From CAZBXE01 sp964496125 (GTDB lineage: Bacteria > Chlamydiota > Chlamydiia > Chlamydiales > CAZBXE01), in NCBI GenBank assembly GCA_964496125.1, contig CAZBXE010000007.1, positions 1-64,000 on the forward strand: a DNA stretch of 64,000 bases, written 5' to 3'. This document shows positions 34,257 to 42,539 of the stretch, one piece after another (position 1 is the stretch's first letter; each line of letters begins with the position of its first letter). The translations under genes and the position numbers were made by a program. The notes beneath the pieces were generated by a model that ran no database searches, was not told the origin of the DNA, and saw only the letters and a program-made list of their open reading frames with translations.

Positions 34257-36236
34257 ATGACACAAGAAAAAGTCGTTCTAGAAGCGCTTTTAGAAGAGAA
34301 CCGCAAGTTCTCTCCCTCTCAGGAGTTCAAAAAAAATGCAAATATTCAAGATCCTAAAATCACAGAAAAGGCAGCAGAAGACCCTGAAAAGTTTTGGATA
34401 GAATGGGCAAGAAAGCTGACTTGGAGTAAGCCCTTTACAAAGGGTCTAGAGTGGGATCCACCCGATGTAAAATGGTTTTCCGATGGGGAGATCAACGCTT
34501 CTGTGAACTGTATAGACAGGTACGTTTTTGAAGGACAGGGATTCTCTGCAAAAAGGAATAAGGCAGCCCTTATCTGGGAAGGGGAGCCGGGCGATGAGAG
34601 AGTATTAACCTATGGTGATCTTTACCGTGAAGTATGCAAATGTGCCAATGCGTATAAGTCACTTGGGGTAAAAAAAGGAGATTGTGTTGCTATTTATATG
34701 CCCCTTGTGCCAGAAATTGTGATTGCATGTCTCTCGGCAGCTCGCATCGGTGCTTTTCATAACGTGGTTTTTGGGGGATTTAGCCACCACGCGCTTGCTG
34801 AAAGGATCCAGGATTCTAAGGCAAAACTTCTTGTTACTGCAGATTATGGGTATAGAAGGGGCAAAAAGATTTTGCTCAAAAGGGCAGCAGATGAAGCACT
34901 TGCCACTTGTTCACAGATTAAACATGTGATTGTTTGGCAGCGAGAGAAGGAGCATTGCCACCTCGTAGAAGGTCGCGACCATCTTTGGCATACAGTGGTA
35001 GGAGAGGCAAAAGGGGAGTGTCCTGCTGAAACATGCCAGGCAGAAGATATCCTCTTTACACTCTATACCTCCGGCACGACAGGCAAGCCAAAAGGGATTG
35101 TGCATACAACAGGAGGCTATCTGACGGGTGTGTTTGCAACAACGAAGTGGGTTTTTGATCTCAAAGATTCTGATGTTTTCTGGTGTACGGCAGATATTGG
35201 CTGGGTAACAGGACATAGCTACGTCATCTACGGGCCTCTATCAAACGGAGCCACAGTTTTTCTCTACGAAGGGGCTTTTGATTTTCCTGAAAAATCAAGA
35301 TGCTGGGATCTGATTGAAAAGTATAAAGTCTCTATTCTTTATACCGCCCCCACCGCCATCAGGGCGTTTATGAAGTGGGGAGAGGAGTGGCTGAAAAATG
35401 CAGATCTTTCTTCGCTTCGATTGCTGGGGTCTGTCGGTGAGCCGATCAACCCTGAGGCTTGGATGTGGTATCACCTGCATATAGGTAAAGAGAGGTGTCC
35501 TATCGTAGATACGTGGTGGCAGACAGAAACAGGGGCCATCATGGTGACAACGCTTCCTGGGCTATCGGTAACAACCCCTGGATATGCGGGAAAGCCATTT
35601 CCCGGGATTTTTGGCGATGTTTTCGATGAAAAAGGAGCGAGTGTTGCAAAGGGCGCTGGCCTTTTTGCGTTGACTACTCCATGGCCCTCCATGCTGCGTA
35701 CCATCTTAAACGACCACGAACGGTACAAAACGCAGTACTTTTCTAAGTGGGGCCCAAAACACTACTTTCCTGGCGATGGCGCTAAGAGAGATAGTGAGGG
35801 AAATATTTGCTTTCTTGGGCGCGTGGACGATGTAATGAATGTTTCAGGTCATCGTATTGGAACAATGGAGATCGAAAGCGCTCTTGTGGATCACCCGGTT
35901 GTTGCAGAGTCGGCTGTTGTGAGCCGTAAGCATCCAGTCAAAGGAGAGTGTATCGTAGCTTTTGTAACTCTCAAACAGTCTGCATCGCAAGACGAAGAAA
36001 CAGTAGAGATGCTAAAACAACATGTAGCTGAGATGATAGGGTCCTTTGCGCGCCCCGAAAGCATCATTTTTACAGAAGACCTTCCAAAGACACGTTCTGG
36101 AAAGATTATGAGACGCCTTCTTCGTGATATAGCAGAGGGAAAGGTTCTTGGGGATACATCGACTCTTGCTGATCCCCAGGTCGTGCAGGAATTGAAGGGA
36201 AAGTATGAGGAAGAAGGGGGGGTAGCCCCCTTCTGA
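34257..36236 (+). CDS. acs: acetyl-CoA synthetase (AMP-forming)
   Basis: Activates acetate to acetyl-CoA through an acetyl-adenylate. 659 residues, full length. Seen: the P-loop LYTSGTTGKPKGIVH, DIGWVTGHSYVIYGPL, the adenylate motif DTWWQTETGAIM, the hinge GRVDDVMNVSGHRIGTMEIE, and the C-terminal catalytic lysine in TRSGKIMRR (Lys616), which Pat/Sir2-type systems acetylate. There is little ribosome-binding sequence before ATG, and TTGCCC-N17-CATAAT (34221-34249) ends eight bases upstream, so the message may have almost no leader. It diverges from the dead uridine kinase. Confidence 0.95.
   Translation: MTQEKVVLEALLEENRKFSPSQEFKKNANIQDPKITEKAAEDPEKFWIEWARKLTWSKPFTKGLEWDPPDVKWFSDGEINASVNCIDRYVFEGQGFSAKRNKAALIWEGEPGDERVLTYGDLYREVCKCANAYKSLGVKKGDCVAIYMPLVPEIVIACLSAARIGAFHNVVFGGFSHHALAERIQDSKAKLLVTADYGYRRGKKILLKRAADEALATCSQIKHVIVWQREKEHCHLVEGRDHLWHTVVGEAKGECPAETCQAEDILFTLYTSGTTGKPKGIVHTTGGYLTGVFATTKWVFDLKDSDVFWCTADIGWVTGHSYVIYGPLSNGATVFLYEGAFDFPEKSRCWDLIEKYKVSILYTAPTAIRAFMKWGEEWLKNADLSSLRLLGSVGEPINPEAWMWYHLHIGKERCPIVDTWWQTETGAIMVTTLPGLSVTTPGYAGKPFPGIFGDVFDEKGASVAKGAGLFALTTPWPSMLRTILNDHERYKTQYFSKWGPKHYFPGDGAKRDSEGNICFLGRVDDVMNVSGHRIGTMEIESALVDHPVVAESAVVSRKHPVKGECIVAFVTLKQSASQDEETVEMLKQHVAEMIGSFARPESIIFTEDLPKTRSGKIMRRLLRDIAEGKVLGDTSTLADPQVVQELKGKYEEEGGVAPF
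36212..36234 (+). terminator. strong hairpin over the acs stop codon
   Basis: A nine-pair stem (AGAAGGGGG / CCCCCTTCT) with a five-base loop ends at the first base of the TGA. There is no T run after it on either strand, so it may be a factor-independent pause, a bidirectional boundary or an RNA-stability element between the convergent acs and hsp20 genes. Confidence 0.35.
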
Positions 36237-36244
36237 GGTATATT

Positions 36245-36712
36245 CTAGGAGTGGACTTGGATTTTTCTTCCTTGGGCAGATTTTGTCTTGTTGAAGGTAA
36301 GCTTGAGAATGCCGTCTCTATAGTTTGTTTTAGGATCGATTTTTGCATCAATATTGGGAGGAAGTGCCACACGATAGGAAAAGGAGGAGGAAGCTTGTCT
36401 GTAGATTTTTTTGTCCTCTTCTTGCTCCTCAATCTTTCTCTCACCACGGATATGGAGGATGCCATTGTCTAAAGTTACATCAATGTCAGCAGATCTAAGC
36501 CCTGGAAGTGCTGCTTCAATGAAGACATTTTTTTTATCTTCGGCAAGGCTTAAACCTCCTGCTCCTTCATCACTTAGCTCCTGGAGAAGCTCTTCTCCCA
36601 CGGAGGGGAAGCTGTATCTGGGTAGGCTGAATAAGGAAGGTGCCCTGAAGTTTGGGAGTATACCGAGGGCTCTTGGTTGTTTAAGAGTCTTTACAGGTAG
36701 ACGTTTAGACAT
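36245..36712 (-). CDS. small heat-shock protein, Hsp20/alpha-crystallin family
   Basis: 155 residues. The alpha-crystallin domain occupies about residues 55-145 (VFIEAALPGLRSADIDVTLDNGILHIRGER split by strand turns, then SFSYRVALPPNID and YRDGILKLTFNK). The N-terminal 50 residues are Pro- and Leu-rich, the C-terminus lacks a clear IxI tail motif. It holds unfolding proteins without ATP. GGAG precedes the ATG, and there is a good sigma-70 promoter but no CIRCE operator. It converges with acs. Confidence 0.92.
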   Translation of the reverse strand: MSKRLPVKTLKQPRALGILPNFRAPSLFSLPRYSFPSVGEELLQELSDEGAGGLSLAEDKKNVFIEAALPGLRSADIDVTLDNGILHIRGERKIEEQEEDKKIYRQASSSFSYRVALPPNIDAKIDPKTNYRDGILKLTFNKTKSAQGRKIQVHS

Positions 36713-36768
36713 ACTATTACTCCTTTTTTTTGGGTTCTCACTGCTAAATCAGAGTCGTAGTTATCCTT

Positions 36769-36797
36769 ATTTTACAAGGCTTAACCTAGGCTGTCAA
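36769..36797 (-). promoter_or_regulatory. sigma-70 type promoter of hsp20
   Basis: On the minus strand TTGACA (36792-36797), a 17-base spacer and TAAAAT (36769-36774); the leader to ATG is about 50 bases. No CIRCE inverted repeat (TTAGCACTC/GAGTGCTAA) overlaps it. Confidence 0.65.
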
Positions 36798-36869
36798 TTT
36801 TTAAGTTGTCGTTTTATAACATGATGATTATGAATATATTACAAAATTTTGCATCCGGAGGTAAAGGGT

Positions 36870-37730
36870 ATGGAAATATCTCAATTTGCATTCGTTCGAC
36901 TTGCCTATCAGCTTACTGGTCTGGTAGGGGCTGTCCAGCGGCCACTCACTAAGGCCCAGGGAGTATCACTTCAGGCTTTGCAAACTCTTACGGAGACCTT
37001 GTGGGGCAAGGCTCAGGATGTGACTGATGAGCGAACGATCACTAAAATAAGGCTTGAAGAGGCCAAGATAAAGCTGCAAGGAGAGCTTTTGGAGAATGAG
37101 GCTAGTATTAAGAGCGTTCAGCAGGAGATTTCGAGTCATAGTGACGTTATCCAGGGGCAGATTCAGGAAATTAGGTTGATTGCCGAAAGGGTTTTACACA
37201 AACAGTTAGAGGTGATCTCTGCTGTTGTGCAGGTAAGACGGAACAAAGCACTGTCAAAGTTTCCCGGTCAGATCAAGGAGGTGCTTGCACTTCGTTGCCA
37301 ATCCGCCCAGGAATGCAAGGCCTTTCTTGTACGGGAGAAGGAAGTTTTTGTTTTAGTCGAAAAAGAGGTGGAAGAGCAGGAAAAGGCTCTTATGTCAGTT
37401 GTAAATCAACCACTTTCGCAGATTGCCGGAAAAAAGCAATCATCGATAAAAGGAATGAGCGAGGTTTTTGAACAGCAGGAAAAGCTGCTAGCTATAGAGC
37501 ATTCTTTTTTGGAAGCAGAACAAGAGCAGCAGAAAGCTCAAAGCAGGCTTGAAGAGAGAGAAGCAGAGAAAGCAAAAAAACAACAAGAAATTTCTTTGAT
37601 TGATAATTTCGTTTTAGCGTGGACTGGCAGTGAGGCAACCATCCGTGTTCTAGTGGGACCTTCCACATCACAGTCCTCATCTTTAGAGTTGAAACCTTTG
37701 GAGGAATATGCTAAAAAAGAGGCCAAATGA
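36870..37730 (+). CDS. coiled-coil protein, hypothetical
   Basis: 286 residues from ATG 36870, with GGAGG upstream; the in-frame TTG at 36849 is less good. Residues 50-120 and 180-235 are heptad-rich and charged (for example EEQEKALMSVV, LEEREAEKAKKQQ), predicting long coiled coils. There is no signal peptide, membrane segment or catalytic motif. It overlaps gltX by four bases and is probably co-transcribed with it. A structural or secreted-effector role is possible but unproved. Confidence 0.68.
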   Translation: MEISQFAFVRLAYQLTGLVGAVQRPLTKAQGVSLQALQTLTETLWGKAQDVTDERTITKIRLEEAKIKLQGELLENEASIKSVQQEISSHSDVIQGQIQEIRLIAERVLHKQLEVISAVVQVRRNKALSKFPGQIKEVLALRCQSAQECKAFLVREKEVFVLVEKEVEEQEKALMSVVNQPLSQIAGKKQSSIKGMSEVFEQQEKLLAIEHSFLEAEQEQQKAQSRLEEREAEKAKKQQEISLIDNFVLAWTGSEATIRVLVGPSTSQSSSLELKPLEEYAKKEAK

Positions 37731-39238
37731 AACCAGTACGTACTCGCATTGCTCCTTCTCCAACAGGTGATCCCCACGTGGGCACAGCCTACATGGCACT
37801 CTATAACTTTATTTTTGCTCGCCATTTTAAAGGGAAGTTTATCCTTCGAGTAGAAGATACTGACAGAAGAAGATGCCGCCCGGCTTATGAGGAGAGCATC
37901 TATGAGGCGCTCAAGTGGTGTGGGATCACGTGGGATGAGGGGCCTGATATAGGGGGTAAGTTTGGTCCTTATCGACAGTCGGAAAGAACAGAACTGTATC
38001 GTGAGCATGCGCAGATTCTTCTAGACCAGGGGAAAGCCTATAAGTGCTTTTGCACGCAGGAAGATCTGCAAGAGGCGCGCGAGCTTATGGCTAAGCAGGG
38101 AAGCCGCATCGGTTACGATAGGCGCTGCCGCAACTTAAGTGAAGAAGAGATTGAAGCCAAACAAAAGGCAGGCCTTCCCTATACAATAAGACTAAAAGTT
38201 CCTCTCTCTGGTGATTGCATCTTTGAGGACTGTGTGCGCGGAAGAACAGCGTTTCCTTGGGCAGATGTTGATGACCAGATTCTCCTTAAATCAGATGGAT
38301 TTCCGACCTACTTTCTTGCCAACGTAGTGGATGACCACTTCATGCAGATCAGTCATGTAATTCGAGGAGAAGAGTGGCTTACATCGACGCCCAAACATAT
38401 TCTTCTCTACGAAAGCTTTGGTTGGGAGTGTCCCGTATTTTATCACATGCCTCTTCTTCTCGGAAAAGATGGAAAAAAACTCTCCAAGAGAAAGAACCCA
38501 ACTTCGATTTTTTATTATCGTGATAGTGGCTATTTGCCCGAGGCATTTATCAACTTTTTGACTTTAATGGGCTATAGCATGCAAGGAGATCGCGAGATTT
38601 ACCCCTTGCAAGATATTGTGAAGGAATTCGATCCGAAGAGGATTGGCCAGTCTGGCGCCATCTTTGATGTCGAGAAGCTGGAGTGGCTAAACCAACAGTA
38701 TATGATTCAGAATATTCCCCTAGAAAATCTATGGAACCGCATCCAAGAATGGGGATTCAATGAGCCCTTTATGCAAAGGCTTATGCCACTTGTGCATACA
38801 CGTATGAAAACATTTGGCGACTTCATTTCATTAACGGATTTCTTCTTCATCAATCATCTACCTCTTCGTGAAGACCTCTTTGTTTCTAAAGGAGTGTCTG
38901 GTCCAAATGTAGCACTTATTTTGCAGGGGATGATTTGGTACATGGAGGAAAATGAAAATTGGGCTAGCAGCGGTGTGCAGGATGCTTCCCGTTTTGTTGC
39001 CGAATTTTTTGGTGTCAACCATAAAAAGGTGGTGATGCCTCTACTTTTTGCTGCTATCCAAGGAAAGCACCACGGCCTTCCCCTCTTTGATTCTGCAGCA
39101 CTTCTCGGCAAAGATCGCACGCGAGCTAGGTTTTTGAACGCCATTGAGTTTTTGGGCGGTATTTCAAAAAAGAGAATGGACGATCTAACCAAAGCATGGG
39201 AGAAAAAAGAAGGACAAGGGCTTTTCCAAGGGGTATAA
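37727..39238 (+). CDS. gltX: glutamyl-tRNA synthetase
   Basis: Class I synthetase charging tRNA-Glu (and, if GatCAB is used, tRNA-Gln). 503 residues with the HIGH-type motif APSPTGDPHVGTAY near the start, the DTDRRR sequence, the KMSKS-type motif KLSKRKNPTS at about residue 255, and an all-helical anticodon domain. Its ATG overlaps the coiled-coil gene by four bases. A DedA-family gene follows one base after its stop. Confidence 0.96.
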   Translation: MKPVRTRIAPSPTGDPHVGTAYMALYNFIFARHFKGKFILRVEDTDRRRCRPAYEESIYEALKWCGITWDEGPDIGGKFGPYRQSERTELYREHAQILLDQGKAYKCFCTQEDLQEARELMAKQGSRIGYDRRCRNLSEEEIEAKQKAGLPYTIRLKVPLSGDCIFEDCVRGRTAFPWADVDDQILLKSDGFPTYFLANVVDDHFMQISHVIRGEEWLTSTPKHILLYESFGWECPVFYHMPLLLGKDGKKLSKRKNPTSIFYYRDSGYLPEAFINFLTLMGYSMQGDREIYPLQDIVKEFDPKRIGQSGAIFDVEKLEWLNQQYMIQNIPLENLWNRIQEWGFNEPFMQRLMPLVHTRMKTFGDFISLTDFFFINHLPLREDLFVSKGVSGPNVALILQGMIWYMEENENWASSGVQDASRFVAEFFGVNHKKVVMPLLFAAIQGKHHGLPLFDSAALLGKDRTRARFLNAIEFLGGISKKRMDDLTKAWEKKEGQGLFQGV

Positions 39239-39239
39239 A

Positions 39240-39860
39240 GTGGTGGAGTCCCTTTTCAATTTTGTTTGCACAAATGCCGACCATGCCCATTTCTTCCTCT
39301 TTGGCCTTCTTATGCTCGCAGGCCTCAATATCCCCATCAGTGAAGATTTGATTCTTCTCATAGGGGGCGTTTTAGCCGCCACCTGCGTGCCAGAAAACAC
39401 GCTAACGCTTTTTGTTTGGATTTATCTAGGCTGTATTTTTTCCGCTTGGGAAGCCTATCTTATTGGTCGTAAGCTTGGACCATATATCTATGAGGTTAAA
39501 ATTTTTAGGATGCATTTGCTCACAAGGACACACACAGAGAAGCTGTTTCATTATTATGAAAAATATGGGATTTGGACATTTGTGATTGGAAGATTTGTGC
39601 CTGGGGGTGTCAGAAATGCGCTTTTTATGACAGCTGGCCTTGGGAAAATGCCTTTTCTGATCTTTGTGCGAAGGGATTGTTTGGCCTGTCTTTTATCGTC
39701 ATCCACCCTTTTTTCTTTAGGGTATATTTTTGGCCAGAATAAAGAATCTCTTTTTGCTTACTTTGCCGACTACCAAAAGGGCGCAGGCTTTTTGCTTCTG
39801 TCCATTTTTGGTTTGATCATAGGAAGAATTCTCTATAGAAATTTTTTCCGTGGCCAGTAA
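39240..39860 (+). CDS. DedA/SNARE-associated family membrane protein
   Basis: 206 residues, starting at GTG 39240 or the next codon GTG 39243. Conserved blocks: NIPISEDLILLIGGVLA (the EDL helix), YLGCIFSAWEAYLIGRKLG, and FVIGRFVPGGVRNALFMTAGLGKMPF with the family Arg and Gly-rich turn. Members are inner-membrane proteins, probably lipid scramblases or undecaprenyl-phosphate flippases. The gene lies between gltX and a CDP-alcohol phosphatidyltransferase, consistent with lipid handling. Confidence 0.82.
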   Translation: MVESLFNFVCTNADHAHFFLFGLLMLAGLNIPISEDLILLIGGVLAATCVPENTLTLFVWIYLGCIFSAWEAYLIGRKLGPYIYEVKIFRMHLLTRTHTEKLFHYYEKYGIWTFVIGRFVPGGVRNALFMTAGLGKMPFLIFVRRDCLACLLSSSTLFSLGYIFGQNKESLFAYFADYQKGAGFLLLSIFGLIIGRILYRNFFRGQ

Positions 39861-39908
39861 ACTAGTAAAGTAGCTATACTTTCGCTTAACTTAAATAAGG
39901 CAGCCTGC

Positions 39909-40442
39909 ATGCTGAATCTTTCCAATCTTTTGACGCTGCTCCGATTTCCCCTTGCCTTCGCCTTTCTTTTTGAAAGTCCTACGGTACGCCTAGTAGCAGT
40001 GTTTGCAGCGATGCTCACGGATTTTCTCGATGGTTTTTTTGCAAGGTACTATCAGGCCAGCACAGTCCTGGGTACCCTTTTGGATCCGCTTATGGATAAG
40101 TTTTTTGTCTGCTTTTGCTTGGGTACCCTTTTTTTTGAAGGGCAATTGGAGCTTTGGCAGGTTGTCCTTATGTTCTCAAGGGACATTGCCATTTTCACCT
40201 TTGGTATTTCGATTGTTGCATCCGGTGCTTGGGATAAAACGGGCTTAAGGGCGGTATGGTGGGGTAAAATTACAACGGCATGGCAATTTAGCGTGATCAT
40301 CCTCTCGATTCTTCACGTGTCGCTTCCCCCCTACTGTTTCTATGCGTTTATTGTGATGGGAGTGATGACACTGCTTGAACTTCATTTCTTTGATCTTCTT
40401 CGGTCTCGTGCAAAAGAGGTTAAAAAAATTCATGAAACCTAA
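39909..40442 (+). CDS. CDP-alcohol phosphatidyltransferase, PgsA-like
   Basis: 177 residues, four or more membrane helices, with the CDP-alcohol motif D-x2-DG-x2-AR-x8-G-x3-D-x3-D exactly in order (DFLDGFFARYYQASTVLG then TLLDPLMD). It probably makes phosphatidylglycerol-phosphate from CDP-diacylglycerol and glycerol-3-phosphate, but other acceptors (inositol, serine) fit the same motif. It is shorter than classical PgsA, and a second copy is common in Chlamydiae. Confidence 0.8.
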   Translation: MLNLSNLLTLLRFPLAFAFLFESPTVRLVAVFAAMLTDFLDGFFARYYQASTVLGTLLDPLMDKFFVCFCLGTLFFEGQLELWQVVLMFSRDIAIFTFGISIVASGAWDKTGLRAVWWGKITTAWQFSVIILSILHVSLPPYCFYAFIVMGVMTLLELHFFDLLRSRAKEVKKIHET

Positions 40443-40810
40443 AGAGCTTTCTCTTCGTGAGCAGATTGCAGAGCTTGTGGGGTCTATTTCTCCTTGTAGA
40501 TGCGATTGAACAATCGCATATTGCCTATGTAAAAGAGTGGATTGCATCAGGAGCAGAACTTTTTCGGACAGCTAAACCTGCCACGCCTGATAAACATCTT
40601 GTTTCTTATTTTGTTCCCTTTGTTGTAAGGGTTGATTCATTGAAAGAGCTGAAATTCGATCCTGTTGAGTTTCATTCTGTCGCATGATTTGACCTAAAAG
40701 AAGCCCCAATGCAGCGTGTGGAGCCGCACCTCCATCGATTCCTAACTAAGCTGCGGGAGAGGGTTCAGGTTATTTTAGATAGTGAATTCACGAGCAATGC
40801 AGTCATTTAA
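40431..40810 (+). pseudogene. decayed Nudix hydrolase gene
   Basis: ATG 40431 reads MKPKELSLREQIAELVGSIS, then breaks. In the +2-shifted frame the family continues with AIEQSHIAYVKEWIASGAE and TPDKHLVSYFV, which is the N-terminal part of a Nudix protein family. The Nudix box itself is missing: the sequence jumps to the C-terminal part (FDPVEFHSVA), where TGA at 40685-40687 replaces an expected Trp codon, and FDLKEAPMQRVEPHLHRFLT follows in frame to 40810. So there is a frameshift, an internal deletion and a nonsense change: a dead gene. From 40811 to 40877 I see nothing recognisable. Confidence 0.78.
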
Positions 40811-40877
40811 AACCTACGGGGACGCTTTCTGCTGGATGTGTACCGCCTAATGACGGCTATCGTGTGCCCATGCAAGA

Positions 40878-40889
40878 TATACACAAATA
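40878..40889 (+). repeat. copy of the TATACACAAATA repeat motif
   Basis: Exact 12-mer between the decayed Nudix gene and the translocase gene, followed by GATTGGA and then GCTTCCC. Same orientation and downstream words as the copy at 15358. Confidence 0.55.
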
Positions 40890-40940
40890 GATTGGAGATC
40901 AAAAGACTGCTTCCCTATCTTTTGGTTTACAAACCGAGAA

Positions 40941-42527
40941 TTAGGGATGGGCAGGTTTGGCAGAAGATAGGTCGAGCCGCTCTTCTGGTACTTGCTCTAG
41001 GTCCTTGAGCGCGTCCTTGTCTTGGCTTGCGATGAGCTGCTTAAACTGCAGGCCGAGTGAAGTACATGCATACATCCAGGCAATCAGTGCAAAGGTCACA
41101 AGCGCTGCTACATAGGGGGTACAGGCCGATAGTGAGCCGCAGCAGACAAAGAGGCCCTGATAGAGGGCCGAGCCGCCTGACTTACCAAGTCTTGAGCCAA
41201 TGCCATCAATGGCCGCCTTTCCTTTAAGCTTCACGTCATGATCGAGCGGAATAAACACCATTTCCTTAGTCGCATCGAAAAGGGAGTATTTACAAGCCTT
41301 GCTTAGAGCATTTTGCATAGCGCCAAGGTAGACTGTGATATAGAGCGGGCTAAAGCCAATCATCGTTACAAAGTAGGTGCCAAGAGCCGATTCTGAAAAG
41401 AGGCTGATGAAGAACCCTATGCTTGTAATAAAGAGGACGACAGGGGTGATCAGGGCTGTTTTTGTCCAACCAAAACGCTCGATGAGAAACGCAATCACTA
41501 GGGCAAATGCTGTCGAAATGAGGCCGCTGATAGAAGATGTGTTATTCAAAAACGTATTATAATCGGATGGAAGTGGGTAGAGAACCTTGAGTTGGTCTTT
41601 CCAGATAATCTCAACAAGGTTGATGACGAGGTTATAACCAATCACGAGGGTAGCAATACAGATCAGATATTTCGAGTTGGAAAGGAAGCTGAAGCTTTCT
41701 CTCATGGAAAGCTTTTTCTTCGGCATAACGGGCCTTGCAGCTTCATGTACACCCGCATAATCAGTGTTATTCAAAACATTTTTGTTCATCCAGCGGAAGG
41801 TTATCAGGGTAATGATCCCTGCGACTAGGACAAGTAAGATCTGCTGGTCCATCGTCTGTTCCCACTCATCTTTGCCAAAGGGGATGTTTGGGTTGTAGCT
41901 TGTCTGCGTGAGGTAGTTTGCCACTTGCCCAGCTAAGACTGAGGCTGTATTACCAGCGACGCTAAGCGCGCTATAAAATCTTCTTGCCTCTCCAAGCTTT
42001 GTGATTTCGTTGGCAAAGCCCCAAAAGAGAACAGAGAGGACCATACTGCCCCAGAGCTCTGAAAGAGCGTAGAAAAGGGAAAAGGTCCAGTTTTGGTACA
42101 TGGGGATAAAGCCACCGAGGCCGCTTGGAAGCATGTTGAGGATGAAAGAGGGAGGAGGAGAGGTGTGGAGCTGGTCTCTTGCGGGGTAGATGTAAAATGC
42201 GAAAACGAAGAAAAAAGCAAGAAAACCTGAGGTAATGATGTAAAAAACAGTCTCTTGCGTGAAACGATTAGAGAGTTTAGCAAAGAGGTAGGTAATCAGA
42301 ATAGCGAGGGGGAGCATGGCATAGAGCTTGATGTAGGGGATGACTTCTGCTCCTGAGTGCGCCGCTGTGATTACAAGAGCGTCTTTCATGTTTCTAAGTA
42401 CGGTATAGTTGAAACAAACCAAGAATCCCATGATGACCATTGGGATTAGCTTTTTTCCTTCCTCTGCCGAAATAGGCCAGAAAATGGAACGAAACCATGA
42501 ATAGTGATTTTTTACCGTATTTGGCAT
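40941..42527 (-). CDS. Tlc-family nucleotide (ATP/ADP) translocase, first copy
   Basis: 528 residues, about eleven to twelve membrane helices, of the plastid/chlamydial ATP:ADP antiporter family. Conserved words: LVCFNYTVLRNMKDALVITAAHSGAEVIPY near residue 40 split over a helix, LSELWGSMVLSVLFWGFANEIT, IGYNLVINLVEIIWK, and the C-terminal YSLFDATKEMVFIPLD and KGKAAIDGIGSRLGKSGGS. The substrate may be ATP/ADP or other nucleotides; paralogues differ. It lets the bacterium take host nucleotides from the inclusion. It follows the second copy by 12 bases. Confidence 0.93.
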   Translation of the reverse strand: MPNTVKNHYSWFRSIFWPISAEEGKKLIPMVIMGFLVCFNYTVLRNMKDALVITAAHSGAEVIPYIKLYAMLPLAILITYLFAKLSNRFTQETVFYIITSGFLAFFFVFAFYIYPARDQLHTSPPPSFILNMLPSGLGGFIPMYQNWTFSLFYALSELWGSMVLSVLFWGFANEITKLGEARRFYSALSVAGNTASVLAGQVANYLTQTSYNPNIPFGKDEWEQTMDQQILLVLVAGIITLITFRWMNKNVLNNTDYAGVHEAARPVMPKKKLSMRESFSFLSNSKYLICIATLVIGYNLVINLVEIIWKDQLKVLYPLPSDYNTFLNNTSSISGLISTAFALVIAFLIERFGWTKTALITPVVLFITSIGFFISLFSESALGTYFVTMIGFSPLYITVYLGAMQNALSKACKYSLFDATKEMVFIPLDHDVKLKGKAAIDGIGSRLGKSGGSALYQGLFVCCGSLSACTPYVAALVTFALIAWMYACTSLGLQFKQLIASQDKDALKDLEQVPEERLDLSSAKPAHP

Positions 42528-42539
42528 TCCATTGTCCTT

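Noticed and set aside
36721..36800. CIRCE heat-shock operator before hsp20
   Set aside because: TCTCACTGCTAAATCAGAG looks similar at first, but the two arms TTAGCACTC/GAGTGCTAA are not there.
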